Shown: positions 29,628 through 41,723, counted from the stretch's first letter. The stretch is 64,000 bases of DNA from Linepithema humile (GCF_040581485.1 NC_090134.1:18715501-18779500); one strand, 5' to 3'. Program-made: numbers and translations. Notes: generated by a model not told the origin, from the sequence alone.

Positions 29628-29661
29628 ACCTTGTTGGTCAGGATTCAACATTAATGGTAAC

Positions 29662-29680
29662 GTGATCACGATGTGATCAC
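29662..29680. promoter_or_regulatory. Two GTGATCAC palindromes 11 bp apart
   Basis: The 8-bp palindrome GTGATCAC occurs at 29662-29669 and again at 29673-29680, one helical turn apart, about 35 bases upstream of the candidate UGT TATA box. The arrangement suits a dimeric transcription factor, but I cannot name one. Confidence 0.45.
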
Positions 29681-32032
29681 GGATCGAATCTGGAAAATTT
29701 ACAATAGGAAAATTGTTATAAAAAGAAACTGAATAGTTAATTTTTTCTATGAAACCGCTGTAATAAGAAACATGCGAGCATTTATATGAAACTATTAAAA
29801 GGTGTCAAGAATTTTTCAACACTTAAAACATGATAAAATTTGATAAATACTAAATTATTGTATTACAAATGTTATATTACGTGATAAGAAAATTACGCAA
29901 ATATGTTTCTTAGTAGCAAGTATGTAATTTATTCTTTTCCGTATGATTCGCACAACGAAGTTATATTTTTAATCTTTAATTATCGTTTAAATATATATGA
30001 ACAGACGAGACAACGTTTGTTAAACGCAAATATAAACATAAAAATAGACACAAATGACTGAAAAACATTCACAATTTATAAAACCAATGCATAAAACAAG
30101 CATAGATATTGGGAAATTGTTGGAATTTTATTGAATTTACCTTTCGCGATAGATAAGATCAATTGAATATTTATTTAAATATAATTTATGCCGATTGAAT
30201 ATTCGATAATGAAGCTGAGCTCATTGAAATTGTTCAGGTTTTAATAAGTTTCAATTTTCCATTATCCAATTCAACGAGTTTCGTCTTTGAATCCACACTG
30301 CATGCACCTTTTATATTTGGATTTCAATGTGCCATAACGAAAAGAGCAACCGAAATAAAAGCAGGGTAGCGAAGTGTAAGATAGCGAAATCCAATTCTTT
30401 TGCCCGGTTAGTATTGTGTCTGTTGCATCTGGAAACGCAACGAACGTTGACGCATTGCAAGTATGTACATACATACTCCGCATATGCGTGAAAGGAAAGG
30501 TTGATTTATAGAAAAATCTAGTTCATGAATTACAAGTTTATCTGTCAAACTCATTTATTTATAACTTTAAAGATATTTTATTTAAAAAATTTACATTTTT
30601 TGAGGTGAGAAATGTTATTCAAGGTTACAATATAATTATATGTATGCGTGCGGTTATGCTAATGAGTACGATCATGATATTTTTAAGATATCAAGGCTAT
30701 CAGCTGATGACCTTGAGTTATAAAGAGATACAGAGTTATATTTTTAATGTCATTTTAGTACTTATTAATTAATATACATGATAATATGTATAACTACATA
30801 ACAACATAATAATAATATAATAATAATTGCGATATCTCGTGAAAGAATGCTTTGTTGTAAATTTTTCAATTTTTTAATGATTAAAATGCAAATTAAAAAT
30901 TTTAGAGTAGTCTGAAAGCAATATTTTTTTTTATTAAAAGCTAATTTAAATCATTAATGGGTAAATTTTGAATATATAAGCTTGTGACTTAAAAGCTAAC
31001 TGACTCATGACTCATGAAGATTTTATACTATTACATCGAAAGAGCAAATTATTGTATTGTAAGTGCAGTGTAATTACATATATATCTTATCACTATAGTA
31101 TAAGATATGTGCAACTAGCAAGTTAGCCTTGTCACTTCAAATAAAATTTTTCTTTTTTATTATGTGTTTGTGTAAAATTTCAGGAAACAAGCTTTAAAAA
31201 TTATTTTTAAATTTTTTTTTAAATTAAAAGAATTAATTAAAATGTTTAACAATTCCGTTAAATAAAATGCAAAGTGTAATACGAAAATCGTGCAGGCTAA
31301 CATGGTATACGTGTGTAAACGAGCGTCACGAGAAGCGCACGTTTCCACGAACTCGATCAGAAATAAACGCCGGCTAACATGATTGAATTCCGCCTAAGAG
31401 CTCTGCTAGTATCACGAGATATCCGCAAACGTGTTCAGGTATTGCGGGAGAAGCAACAGCAGAATCCTCGATAGAAACCGCGACCAATGCCGACACGCAC
31501 GGTTAAAACGGCGGAAGAAGCGAGGCCGGAAGTCTCAAGTCGAACTATTTCAATTCGGCAAACAATTCCCGATATTAGCAAAATCACTCGAACTGCTGTT
31601 TACGGTGCGCAAACGCGCAGTTCCGGAGTTACACAGATGTGTGTGCTGCGCTGTGGATTGAAATTATGCAGATTTAGCTCGTTCACACCGTGTCCGAGAG
31701 CGTCTGAGCGAACTCCGACCGCACATATACGTTAGTAGAGGAAACCGTTTATCGTTCCGTACCATCACCGATCTCGTATCATGTATGCAGAAACATAGTT
31801 TACTAATTGAAAATTTATTCGCCGCACTTACGAAAAAGTTCCATTACATTCGCAGTAGTCGATTGAAATAACTGATTGAGCAGTTGCATTCAAAGGCACA
31901 TTTTTCTCTAATTGCATAGAAAAAATTGCTTTGTTGAACACTAAAAAATGTTATATATATAAATATGACAATATCATATTTGTGAATATCAGATATGGTA
32001 ATTGAAATTTAATATGTTCAAATACACATTTT

Positions 32033-32034
<2 letters not shown>

Positions 32035-32065
<31 letters not shown>
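32035..32065. repeat. Poly(T) run of 31
   Basis: An uninterrupted T run, equal to a poly(A) tail on the minus strand. It could mark the 3' end of an inserted retroelement or processed copy, but the adjoining DNA (32066-32330) is not recognisable and no flanking duplication was seen. Confidence 0.7.
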
Positions 32066-32741
32066 CCGCGCTTATATAATAACATAGCAACGACATCGGG
32101 CATGCAGTTTTATTGGTCAACGTTCATTCTTAGTCGATACACGCGCGCCCCTCACGCAAGCACGTGTATTAAATGCGTTTCTGCTGTACGCCGAATCAAA
32201 ATCAAATCAAGCTTCGTACGTGATCGGAACCAAGGAGAGACGACAAAATCCGCCGTCGACCGAGACGCCGACGGTTCCTTTAACTCACCCCGCAGTTTCT
32301 CAACTGTAATTCCGACTTGATAGTTGCTACGGTATTACGGAACTGCGCGCAGCTCCCTAACTCCATTAATCATTACGGGTTCGAGATCGGCCTAAGATCG
32401 TTTTTGAGAGGTCCGAATAGTCTACTCGAATCCTTTTTGGTTATACTGTACATATTTCTTGGCACGTGCTAATACGAATATGAAGTTTCACGAATATTCT
32501 AACGCAAAACATAGTTGAACTTAAAAGGCTAATTAATGCGTTTGTCATGTAAATCAAATTTATTTTTTGAATTTTTCTAGAAACTCTCTCTATAAATAAA
32601 AAAACAATGTTTAAAAATGTTTACAATTAGAATTTTATATGATATTTCTATAATATTTAAGTATTTCTTAAATATTATAGAATAATATATTTAATATATT
32701 TATATATTAAGTATAAATACTTAATATATTTATATTAAGTA

Positions 32742-32745
<4 letters not shown>

Positions 32746-32783
<38 letters not shown>
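32746..32783. repeat. (AT)n microsatellite
   Basis: About 19 uninterrupted AT units within a wider AT-only region. Confidence 0.85.
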
Positions 32784-32786
<3 letters not shown>

Positions 32787-35212
32787 AGATTTTTAAAATT
32801 TTTACATAAAACTCAAGAACGATTGCATGAGAAACAGGTTTAATTTACATATGTATAACTTCTCTCTTCTTTGACGTTTTTTTTAATACAAACATTTATA
32901 GTTACAATATAAACCTTGCACGGCTTAATTATACTATAATCAATATGCAACGAATGATAATGAAGTTTTTATCTTAGTGTATATTATTCATATTGCATAG
33001 AAAGAATGATGCATGCAACTTTCATGAATTTTTAACAAACACTAGAGTAGCATCATAAACATTTTATATTATGACAATCTATGTAGTGAACAATCTCATT
33101 TTGTCAAAAGACAATGTCGTGAATATATTTAAAAACTTGTTTGGAAATGTGTCATATGCTAGGAAGACGTAATTTCTGTTTTTATAAGCAATTTAACATG
33201 AATCATTATAAACGTGAATTGCATAATTATTTCGATGCAACTTAATTACTTTTTTCTTAAATTTAATATTTTAATTGATACATACTTGAGTTAAGAGACA
33301 AGTCCAGCAATAAAATAAAACAAGAATCATGAGATGTATAAAACACAAATAAAAAATAACAGAACTATATTCTTTATGCTATTTTATGAATTCTTTATAA
33401 TTACGTAACTTATAATAATTTTCTATTTATAATTAATAATGAAAAATATGTATTTTTAAATTTAATTTTTTTATTTGAACAAATTGTGTTTTATCAAATT
33501 ATATTGAAAGTTTATGAATGTTATCATTTAAAAGCTCCACGTTTGATTATTAATGTTCGAATCTTAATATTTTGACTTACTCATCATGCATGCAGTAATA
33601 GATTATAATGGACGAATCGTTTCGCAAATTGTTTTGCAAATTAGTTGACTTAACTAATGATAGATGATCTCAGGTCGACAATTCAGTTACGATTCTCAAA
33701 CACATTTTAGTCCTTACGTATATACAATTGAATTCGTTCCACGGATTGTTAATGTTTTATGACGGTAATTGATCGGCGAATAGCCTAGCCTTGTTTGGCA
33801 GACAATTACCGATTCTATCGTACCCTTTTCACGGGGAGACTCGATAGACGTTGCCGATGCGAAAGAGAGAATCCGTCTCTTTCTGCTTAAATTTGGAAAC
33901 CGAGTTTGGTACATTCGCAACTCCGAGCAATCGTAATTTCGCAGGCAGCCGAAGTTTAGCCGCCGGGCTTTCGTTCGAGAGGTAGAAGCTTAGAAGTCAA
34001 ATATCGGGAATTTCATTTGCGCGCCGCTATGTATTATTCAATCGTACTCAAAGGAGTTTCCTCGCGGGATAAGCTGCCGTTGAACTCATCAATCACTGTT
34101 CTCGGCTGTGACAGACTATTCCAATAAGCCACTGTCGGGATTAGTACTTGTGAAATCGATGTATGTCATCAAAGCGAACAAAAACTTTGTTTTAGACTAG
34201 CGGAGAAACAGACGCACGGACTATTGTGCGCCATTGTCACTGCGAATCTATTTTTAATAATTTACTTTTGGTTAATTTTGATATAACAATAATTATTAAC
34301 GACAAGTACGAATAATATTAACTTAATTATAAACATTTGCGTTAAACAGTTTAAAAGTTTACAAACCAAGCTCATTATATCATTTAAAATGCATAAGATT
34401 CCTTATAAATTATTCTTACTATAGCTACAAACAAAATTTGATTTCTGATATAAACAAATTATGAAGTATGATAATTTAATAGAAACGTTGAAGTTTTACT
34501 GATGAAATAACACAGGAGATATTAGCTTTTCTTCTGATGTATTTTAGGTGCTGATGTTGTTTTGCATTCGTTATAGGGTAGGCAATAATCTTTGCAAAAT
34601 ATGACCAGATTGATGTAAATTTGGTATGTGGCTTTTTAATATACTTAAACATAAGCTCGCCATTTTTAATATATTGGTTAAAAGGAATTGTGCATACTCG
34701 TTTCTATTCAAAAGCTTCTGCGATCCGCGCGATGTATCTATAATGAATATATTTCGCGTTAAGTAGAGATATCAGACTTCAGATTAATATCCACATGAAT
34801 CTGTCAATTTAATTTTGCACATCGCAACTCGATTTGTATAATATATGGCTGCAAGGGGACGATACACGATGTCGCGATATCGGATAACGTGCTCATACTC
34901 TGAGAAATGCATCAAGTCATCGCACATTACACTAATCCCAATAAACTCGGTCGTATTTTTTTTTTTATGCGACACGAAGCCATATATCAGTTACTTTGCC
35001 CTCGCGGGACAGTTCGAATTACAAGGTAACAGTTACGCCGAGCGTATGATGTATGACGGATAGAGTCCAGCGATCTCCTCCACATTGACACGGCCTATCG
35101 CGAAATTTACTCAAGATCCCTTCGAGGCGAGCGGGTCGCGTCGAAACGACTTGCATTCCGAACATGTCCATAATCTAACCAGAATACCACGGTCAAATTC
35201 GGTCGGACTCAC

Positions 35213-35752
35213 CTATTGCTGCAGTCAACGCGAAACAATCGATAGCCGCAATCGCGCGCGAGATACCAGCTATCTAGCAGCGAGCTTTCTGGCAATACCA
35301 TGGTTCCGGAAGTCCGGCTCGACCGCGAGATAGCTACACTCGAAGATCTTGAGAATGCGGTAGCGCTTCCAGAGATTCGGCTTGCGGGTCACGTAAGCCT
35401 CGAACTCGATCACGTCGCGGGTCGGCCCGCATTCGCAGCACCTAGCGAGCTCGACGAACTTGTCGGGACAGCGGTAAACGCGGACTCCTGTCCTTGGGAC
35501 AGGAGTCCGCGTTTACCGCTGCCCCTACGATACAATTGTCCTGTCCCTCGGCGATTATCGTCATACCCTCGTCATGCATAAGCTTCAACATATAACGGCG
35601 CGGGTTCTTGCTCTCCTAAATCTATGCTCATCATGACTGGGTCTATTCTAGAAGTACGTATCGTTCATAAAAGTTATTATCCTATCGTAGTCCGCCGGGA
35701 AAGCCAATCTTGTCTTGTAGACTGGTCGATGAACTGTGGTGCATGAATACAT
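35213..35752 (-). pseudogene. GNAT / arylalkylamine N-acetyltransferase-like pseudogene exon
   Basis: Reading the minus strand with frame changes gives a continuous GNAT-family protein: a start segment ending in ITFMNDTYF, then RYMLKLMHDEG, then a CECGP...IEFEAYV block, and the acetyl-CoA-binding motif A as AVEPDFRNHGIARKL, followed by ARDCGYRLFRVDCSN. Intact relatives acetylate amines such as dopamine and serotonin in insects. Lesions: TAG at 35650-35648; frame changes near 35645 and 35602; a 31-nt inverted insertion at 35495-35465, which also shifts frame; and one surplus base near 35281. A good splice donor (AATAG|GTGAGT) survives at 35213/35212. The last exon was not found. The clean reading of every segment argues for a fairly young pseudogene. 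The family assignment is firm; the subfamily is not. Confidence 0.8.
35469..35521. repeat. Perfect 25-bp inverted repeat, 3-nt loop, inside the pseudogene
   Basis: Bases 35469-35493 are the exact reverse complement of 35497-35521, with loop TTG. The right arm is part of the original acetyltransferase reading frame and the left arm is an inverted copy of it. Removing the 31 bases 35465-35495 joins the two halves of the protein in frame (ADSCP to DKFVEL), so the left arm is the inserted part. Confidence 0.9.
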
Positions 35753-38153
35753 ATTATGATTTTTTGTGTTATTATATATAAAATTAATGAAACTACTTAG
35801 AACTTTAATATTTAACAATCTCTCTTGACAAAAAATATGTAAAATCCATGAGGTTTATAAAGAATTTTACGATTTCATTAGATATTTTATTTTTATGACA
35901 TTTTTATACAAAGCGTAAGTTTAAACTTACAGTGGATTTTATTGTATGATTTTGCACGACGATGCTCCGATGACAACCTTCGATTTCTAAGTATACCGAG
36001 TATACACAATTTGTATTCCATGCACCTTTTGACAGGACGAACCAACCTCGACAAGATCGATGTCATATTTTTTCCACTGTGATCTCTTTTATCCTACAAA
36101 TATACATATGTATTATATGTATTCGTATAATTCTCCACTAAAACATTCAACACATATCCAAGCGATGTACGCATTCCGCAAAGGATTCTCAGATTTATGT
36201 TTGCTTGTCTATGTATTTTATGAGGTAGAAACGTGAAAATATCTTATTTTCTTCTTTTTGACCTATTAATAAGTAATGACAATTATTTGTAAAATTGTGC
36301 GCAGATGTTTAATAATGTTAAAAATATTGTTTATATTTTCTATATCCTTGCGACACATTCTTCTGACCTCTTTATGTCACCGTATATTTCATGTCATTTA
36401 AAAGAAACAAGTACCATTAGAATGCGGCAGATTTTCTTACTGTTTTATTACTAAGATTTTTCCCAGCGAAGATAAACGGGTGACAATAAACTACCGCAGA
36501 AAGACGATCAGACCCTCAAAATCAGCCGTTCTTAGAGAATCACACGGGCACATCGGACGTGTGACGGTCAAATAAAAAGGAAGGAAAGCAAGATACGAGG
36601 CGAACGTCCGCTTTCGAAGGATTGGAGATTATCAGAAGATAAATTGCATTTCTTCTCGGAATAAAACGTCGCCATCGGGGCGAAACCGTCTACTTCTTTG
36701 ACATAAATTATCCACGAACTGACGTTTGTTACGTATGCGTCAAGTTTTCGCGAGAGGATGTCGAGTAAAATCTTAAAATTATTTACATGATTAAATAATG
36801 TTCACTGATCTCATTTTGTCATGCCGAATTTTGCAAAATTCGAGGCAGCTTTAAAGAAGAATGCATTTCATTTCCATTAAGAAGCATTCCGGGCGGTAAA
36901 ACTTAACGCCGGCGTTCCGCAGTTTCTGGAAGACCAGGTCGGACGATAACTCAAACACAGCTCTATTCATTCATGGCCGTTGTACGAAGTGATATGGGTG
37001 GCAGCCTGCAGAGCGGCACCTGATTTATGTATTCGCGCCGCGTTCCACAGCTTCCGATATACATGCGCCTTCATATATACGTATACATAAACGGGCAGAT
37101 ACATATAATATAAACGCCGTGTGCGTGCACGTATATACATCAATACGCGTATACAAGAGAGTGTGGTTGCGCATACACGCACACACATACACGTAAATAC
37201 ATAAGGCGGTACGCGTGAGATACGTATACGAGAGCGGTAGGTACCGCGGCTTATTGTTGATGAATGCGGGGAACCCGAGCTCATTGAGCCACGAAGGGGG
37301 ATACGGGCTTTATACGTATATCGTAGTCAGACTGTACGCGGGGGAAATGGTGGAGACCGATAGGTATACGTTACCGAAGTGGAAAGCCCCCGCGGACGGC
37401 GATGGCGAACCCGCAATGAGAACGCGGGGAGATACAACGACCCGTATATGCATCAATTATGTGCCTTCATTCTCATTTCGCGGTCGGGCCACCCGCGAAA
37501 GATTGCAATTTATCGGCGCAACAATACGGCCATTATTAATATCCATTAACCGTCCGCTGGCCGCGTATGTGGCTGCCACAGACCGTGTTCGATCATCGGC
37601 CGGTTACGTAAATAAAAATAGAACCGCCGTGTCGTGATGAATTGGGGAAAACGCGAAATTAAATTTATTGCAAGGCAAGTAAAAAATATTCACGCTTCAA
37701 AAAATTGAATGAAAGATTGAATAAAAAATTATGATTAATGAAAAAAACGTTTTTCAACTGCAAAAGGAAAAAGAAATCGTAGAGTTGGACTAGATGTTTA
37801 AAAAAACGATATATTTATCTTAACTTACATTTAATATTGACTTTAATGTTGACTTTTAATTTAATATTTAATATTAAAAATTCAACGCGAATAAATACAC
37901 TGTTTATAAAAAAATATCGATTCATTTTAAATTGGCACAATGAAACTTTGCATACGCTATTGACAAGGAAAGAAAGAAATAATAACAATATCACAATATT
38001 ATTTATTCAAAAACCATTTATGAAAGAAATCGATGTCTTATAGAAACATTGCAGACTAATATTTTGTAAAGCCGAATGTCACGAACCTAGAATTATTTTA
38101 TCAATTTTTATGTATATCTAGAAACAAAATTTTGCGCTCACCTTATTTTATAT
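35753..38153. other. Gene-free stretch
   Basis: No gene is supported. A region of alternating purine-pyrimidine words (GTATAC, CACACA, ATACGTAT) spans about 37060-37215. An open frame at 37215-37637 beside it has no recognisable motif. A possible promoter for the acetyltransferase relic would lie just above 35752 but no clear TATA box was seen. Confidence 0.5.
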
Positions 38154-38159
38154 TTTATT
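38154..38159 (-). promoter_or_regulatory. Poly(A) signal candidate of gene A
   Basis: AATAAA on the minus strand, about 325 bases after the stop codon of gene A. Confidence 0.4.
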
Positions 38160-38483
38160 AAACGCACAATGGATATATGAGACCTGACGTGAAATATAAT
38201 GAATACACGCGTATTGAATGAATGAATGAATAAACGTAATGTACATTTGTTATATTTTAATTTCTCGTGAAACTCGTAGCTAGTGGTACAATCATAACTC
38301 ACACGTGTCTTATTAGTATCGTTATGTGTTAACACTTGTCGGGCTGTCGTTGCTGTCGAAAGCGAACTTTCAACCCTTCGCTAAGCCAGTCTGCTTTATG
38401 AATCCGTTCAAGTTCCCGAAGAATTCGTCGCGACATGACCTTGGGCTTCTCGGTCGGCCCTCGTCTTTCCGAACCTCCTCTGG

Positions 38484-39386
38484 TTATTGGCTTCCACCTC
38501 GATCAATCTGCGATCGTTTCTTGCCTTTCACGTACATGCCTTCGGCGACGGCGTGCTTCTCTCCGTATCGACCGTGGTTCTCGAAGTGTCCACCCTGACG
38601 TTCGTTATCGTAGAAATCGGCGTCTTTCTTGAACTCGTCCTTGTGATAAACTTTGCGATATCCAGCGGCGTTGTGAGTTTTTTTGCGATCATCTCTAGTC
38701 TCATAGGCGGCTCCCTTCTTCTTTGCTACCTTTTTTTTATGATTTTTCACGCGATCCTCATTTTCGGAATGGCTCTTTCTCACACCGGAGCTTTCGCTGT
38801 ATTTGCTTTTCTTTTTTTCTTTTTTCGAATTACCCTGAGAACTTACCTCGGAGACAACGCGGCTGTCGCTACCTTGATCATTTCTTGCGATCTGCGTCTC
38901 TTGCTGCGAAGCGGCGTAATCCGCGTCGTCATCTTGATCAAATCTACCGGATTTACCTTTCGTCGAAGCTCGTAACGTCGCGCTCCTGCGGCCCGGCGAG
39001 TCGATTTGCGATCTCGCGAATACAAGTTCCATGTGGCTGACTCCGGGCGGCTTCACACTTTTATAACCCGGCGGCAGCATCTCCGCTTCGGGTTCTATAA
39101 TCAAAGGTAACAGAACCACGTTGCTCTTTGCTCTTGTAGTAATCGCTCTCATTGTCGACGGGCCTTTCTCCTCGTATTCTTCCAGACTGTCCTCGATAAT
39201 CTCTCTCGATAATTTAGTCGTAGGTACTTCCTCCTCGAAATCGTAACCATTAATCGTTTCTGGATCGAAGAATTTCGAATTTCTATTATACATTTTAAGT
39301 CGATCTTTCGCCGGATGCGCGTAAACGCAGAGTAAAATGCAGGCGGCGCACCATCCTGCGCTAAACCATTTTTGATAAATCTTCAT
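38484..39386 (-). CDS. Cluster gene A: secreted charged protein with HKDEF core
   Basis: Predicted 300-residue secreted protein of unknown function, the low-histidine member at one edge of the cluster. Signal peptide about 1-23 (hydrophobic WCAACILLCVYA). Then an acidic and serine/threonine-rich region, a lysine/serine-rich stretch (about 188-240, with KKEKKKSK and HKKKVAKKKG), and the family core at 242-260 (GYRKVYHKDEFKKDADFYD) followed by GGHFENHG. Start: Met at 39386 is the first ATG after the TATA box (39570-39563) and initiator near 39540; the frame is open further upstream, but that part lies before the promoter. Closest in the window to gene B, with which it is divergently arranged. 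The stop is TAA; 37 more sense codons follow in frame before the next stop, so the true 3' end deserves a transcript check. The DLxxA motif of the other members is not visible. Confidence 0.82.
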   Translation of the reverse strand: MKIYQKWFSAGWCAACILLCVYAHPAKDRLKMYNRNSKFFDPETINGYDFEEEVPTTKLSREIIEDSLEEYEEKGPSTMRAITTRAKSNVVLLPLIIEPEAEMLPPGYKSVKPPGVSHMELVFARSQIDSPGRRSATLRASTKGKSGRFDQDDDADYAASQQETQIARNDQGSDSRVVSEVSSQGNSKKEKKKSKYSESSGVRKSHSENEDRVKNHKKKVAKKKGAAYETRDDRKKTHNAAGYRKVYHKDEFKKDADFYDNERQGGHFENHGRYGEKHAVAEGMYVKGKKRSQIDRGGSQ

Positions 39387-39562
39387 TTGTTTTGTGGACA
39401 ATTTCCGTTGCTTAAAAGCACCAGTGGATAATCCAATTTGATCTATAAATTGAGCGTAAAGCGTATTTGTGAGTGAACAGCAATTGTTAGAGTGGCTTTT
39501 GATGTGGTACGAATCGCACAAACGCGCTGACACACACTGTGATGATTGCAATAATACCAGCT

Positions 39563-39570
39563 CTTTTATA
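39563..39570 (-). promoter_or_regulatory. TATA box of gene A
   Basis: TATAAAAG on the minus strand, followed 30-32 bases later by TCACAGT, an arthropod-type initiator. It sets the start of gene A at 39386. Confidence 0.75.
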
Positions 39571-40081
39571 TCGCGCGACAATCGCTTGGCCGATCCGGTG
39601 ACCATTGGCTTTCGCCCAGAAGTGCCGAATGCATCTGGAAGGACGACTTGCGCGACATTTCGACAAATCCGCACTGTCGATTTCACACGGTCGCAATGTC
39701 TCTGGCGTAGCGTGCAATTCAAGGTCGGGCACGCCAGTCAATCGACGATGCAAAGCGAACTCGCGGGATTAGATCGGAATTTCACAGAGAGCAGGAATTC
39801 TAAAGGCATTACGATCTGTAAGAAATATTTCCATTGAATGATTGTTAGTATTCGAATTTTATTTTCTTCGAAACCTTGATTTAAACCGTCCTGAATATTC
39901 TCCGTGACTTCAATTATAACCGGCGTAGAATTTTTTGCCAAAACTAATGCGGGCCTTGATTGATATCGTGAAAGAACTACATCGCCCGTTTCGCAATTGA
40001 AGTGTCGACCCTGAAACGCTCGGTGGCGTTAAACAGTTGGTTACTTATGCGATAGAAAGATTAACGTCCTTCTCGCGTGTG
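39571..40081. promoter_or_regulatory. Divergent promoter region between genes A and B
   Basis: About 510 bases lie between the TATA boxes of A (minus) and B (plus). Open frames on both strands here precede the promoters and are not considered coding. Shared enhancer elements are likely but I could not define one. Confidence 0.5.
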
Positions 40082-40090
40082 TATATAAAG
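40082..40090 (+). promoter_or_regulatory. TATA box of gene B
   Basis: TATATAAAG, followed about 33 bases later by TGACAGTG, an initiator-like word. Confidence 0.75.
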
Positions 40091-40196
40091 CGATAACGTG
40101 AACAAATGAATATGACAGTGTCGAGCAATTGAGCCGCAGGACGTAATAACGATTATTATCCGGTGCTGTGTCTACGCGAACAAGGCTGCAGCTGCG

Positions 40197-41626
40197 ATGA
40201 TTGCAAGTTTGGCGACGGTTGTGCTGTTCGCCGTCGGCGTATGCGGCAATGGTGCATCGCCGTCGGGGACATCGCATATGATGGTCTCTAAGATGAGAAT
40301 AGCCGATCTCGAGACCTCAGCCAACGGATACGCGTACAATCAACTAGGGCGCTTTCCGGTCTCGTACGTGCGGTACACCAATCACGGAAGCGGACATTAC
40401 TACCATGCACCGGCGCCGGTGCATTACGTCGTCGGCAGTCCTGCACCTGTTGCGCCCGTCGTTTCTGAAACTGCGTCACCGCACGAACCCGTTCTGCTCA
40501 CGTATGCGACTGCGAAGCACGAAATTGCGCGCCAGCCTTACTCGCACGATGGTTTCATTAATTATGGTGCGGGCCAATTAGCGAAATACGCGCAGTCACT
40601 TGAGCCGCCTAAGCTAGTTCCTCGGGCGCCGTATTATGCGTCTGACGCATCTAGACCAAGCGAGACGAATAGAAATATCGACAAAAGGAGCGACATTGAG
40701 GCAAGTGAAAATGAAAAGGATAATGATTATGACAGCGATGACGAAAATAACGACGACGAAAAAGAAGAGGCTAAAGATCACGTGACTGAGAACCGCGAGA
40801 AAGCGGCTGATTTTATAGCGACTCATCCTATTCAGGGTCTCGACAACCCTCGTTCAGATATCGACGTTTCGTTCGAACTCGGCGAAAAGTATTCGACTGT
40901 GCGGAATTCCGCTCATGGAGAAAAGGGTGACAAAGGGTACAACAAACGAGTGGAATTTGACGTGGGTGAACGTGGGCAGCATGATAAAAGCAGGCAACAA
41001 GGTGGATTGTTATATATTTCTTTTTTTAGTAGACAGAGTTATTGAATTTTTATATACCGATTACATTTAGAACGATCGGATTTACATGTTTATATTTTTC
41101 GATAAATAAATTCATTGGGCGGAATGTTATTTTCTTGCTGGATCTTTCAGAACATTATGATATCGAAACTGGGAACAAAAAGGGGCGTAGCGACGTAACC
41201 GAGAATTATGGGCGCTATGACGAGACTGAGAGAGGTGAGAAGGGTAGCAGCTATGGGCAAACGTCATACCACAAAAAGGGGCAAAAGACCAGCGGCTTTC
41301 ATAAAGTCTACCACAAGGATGAATATAAAAAACTCACCGATTTCTATGACGAGAACCACAAGAAAGGTTATTTCGACAAGCACGTCGTTGCTGACGAACA
41401 TCATAATGCTGCTGAAGGCGATTTCAAGAAAGGCGGATATCACGAGTCTGGGTTCGGGTATGAAAATGATGGAAAAAAAGGCTTTTACGACAAAGAGCAT
41501 ACACAAAATCGCGATCATGGTTATAACAAGGAGAAAGGTGAAAACTCCTTTTATAATAATTATAAAAGTTACGGCTCCGACGAAGACGCGCATTTAACTA
41601 AAAAGCATGAATACGAAAAAAACTGA
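40197..41626 (+). CDS. Cluster gene B: secreted two-exon protein with HKDEY core
   Basis: Exons 40197-41001 and 41151-41626. The donor CAAG|GTGGAT, the pyrimidine-rich acceptor ending TTTCAG and matching phase 1 give 426 residues. Order: signal peptide about 1-19; family motif ADLETSA (36-42); a low-complexity segment with YHAPAPVHY and GSPAPVAPVV (about 69-89), like the Ala-Pro-Val stretches of insect cuticle proteins; a strongly acidic run (about 165-195, rich in D, E and N); HGEKGDKGY; then in exon 2 the core GFHKVYHKDEYKKLTDFYD (317-335) and a Gly/Lys/Tyr-rich tail. Few histidines compared with C-F. It is the only one of A-F whose intron I can see. A membrane role is unlikely; it is a secreted, probably extracellular-matrix or cuticle-associated protein. 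That role is inference and no enzyme motif is present. Confidence 0.85.
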
Positions 41627-41717
41627 TTAATATCATTAATTAATATCGCGTACAGCGTGTATTTAAAATATGATAATAATTTTATCTATTTAAGTTTTAT
41701 ATTGAACAATAATTTAT

Positions 41718-41723
41718 AATAAA
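41718..41723 (+). promoter_or_regulatory. Poly(A) signal candidate of gene B
   Basis: AATAAA about 90 bases after the stop codon of gene B. Confidence 0.55.

Larger units (their letters stand above)
29700..35212. other. Gene-free stretch with simple repeats
   Basis: Very AT-rich DNA without a supported gene. It contains a 31-base T run (32035-32065), a long (AT)n tract (32746-32783) and many short A/T runs. The DNA just below 35213 should hold the last exon of the acetyltransferase relic, but I could not recognise it. Confidence 0.55.

Noticed and set aside
39387..39722. 112-codon upstream extension of gene A
   Set aside because: It spans the TATA box and initiator; the signal peptide starts at the ATG at 39386.
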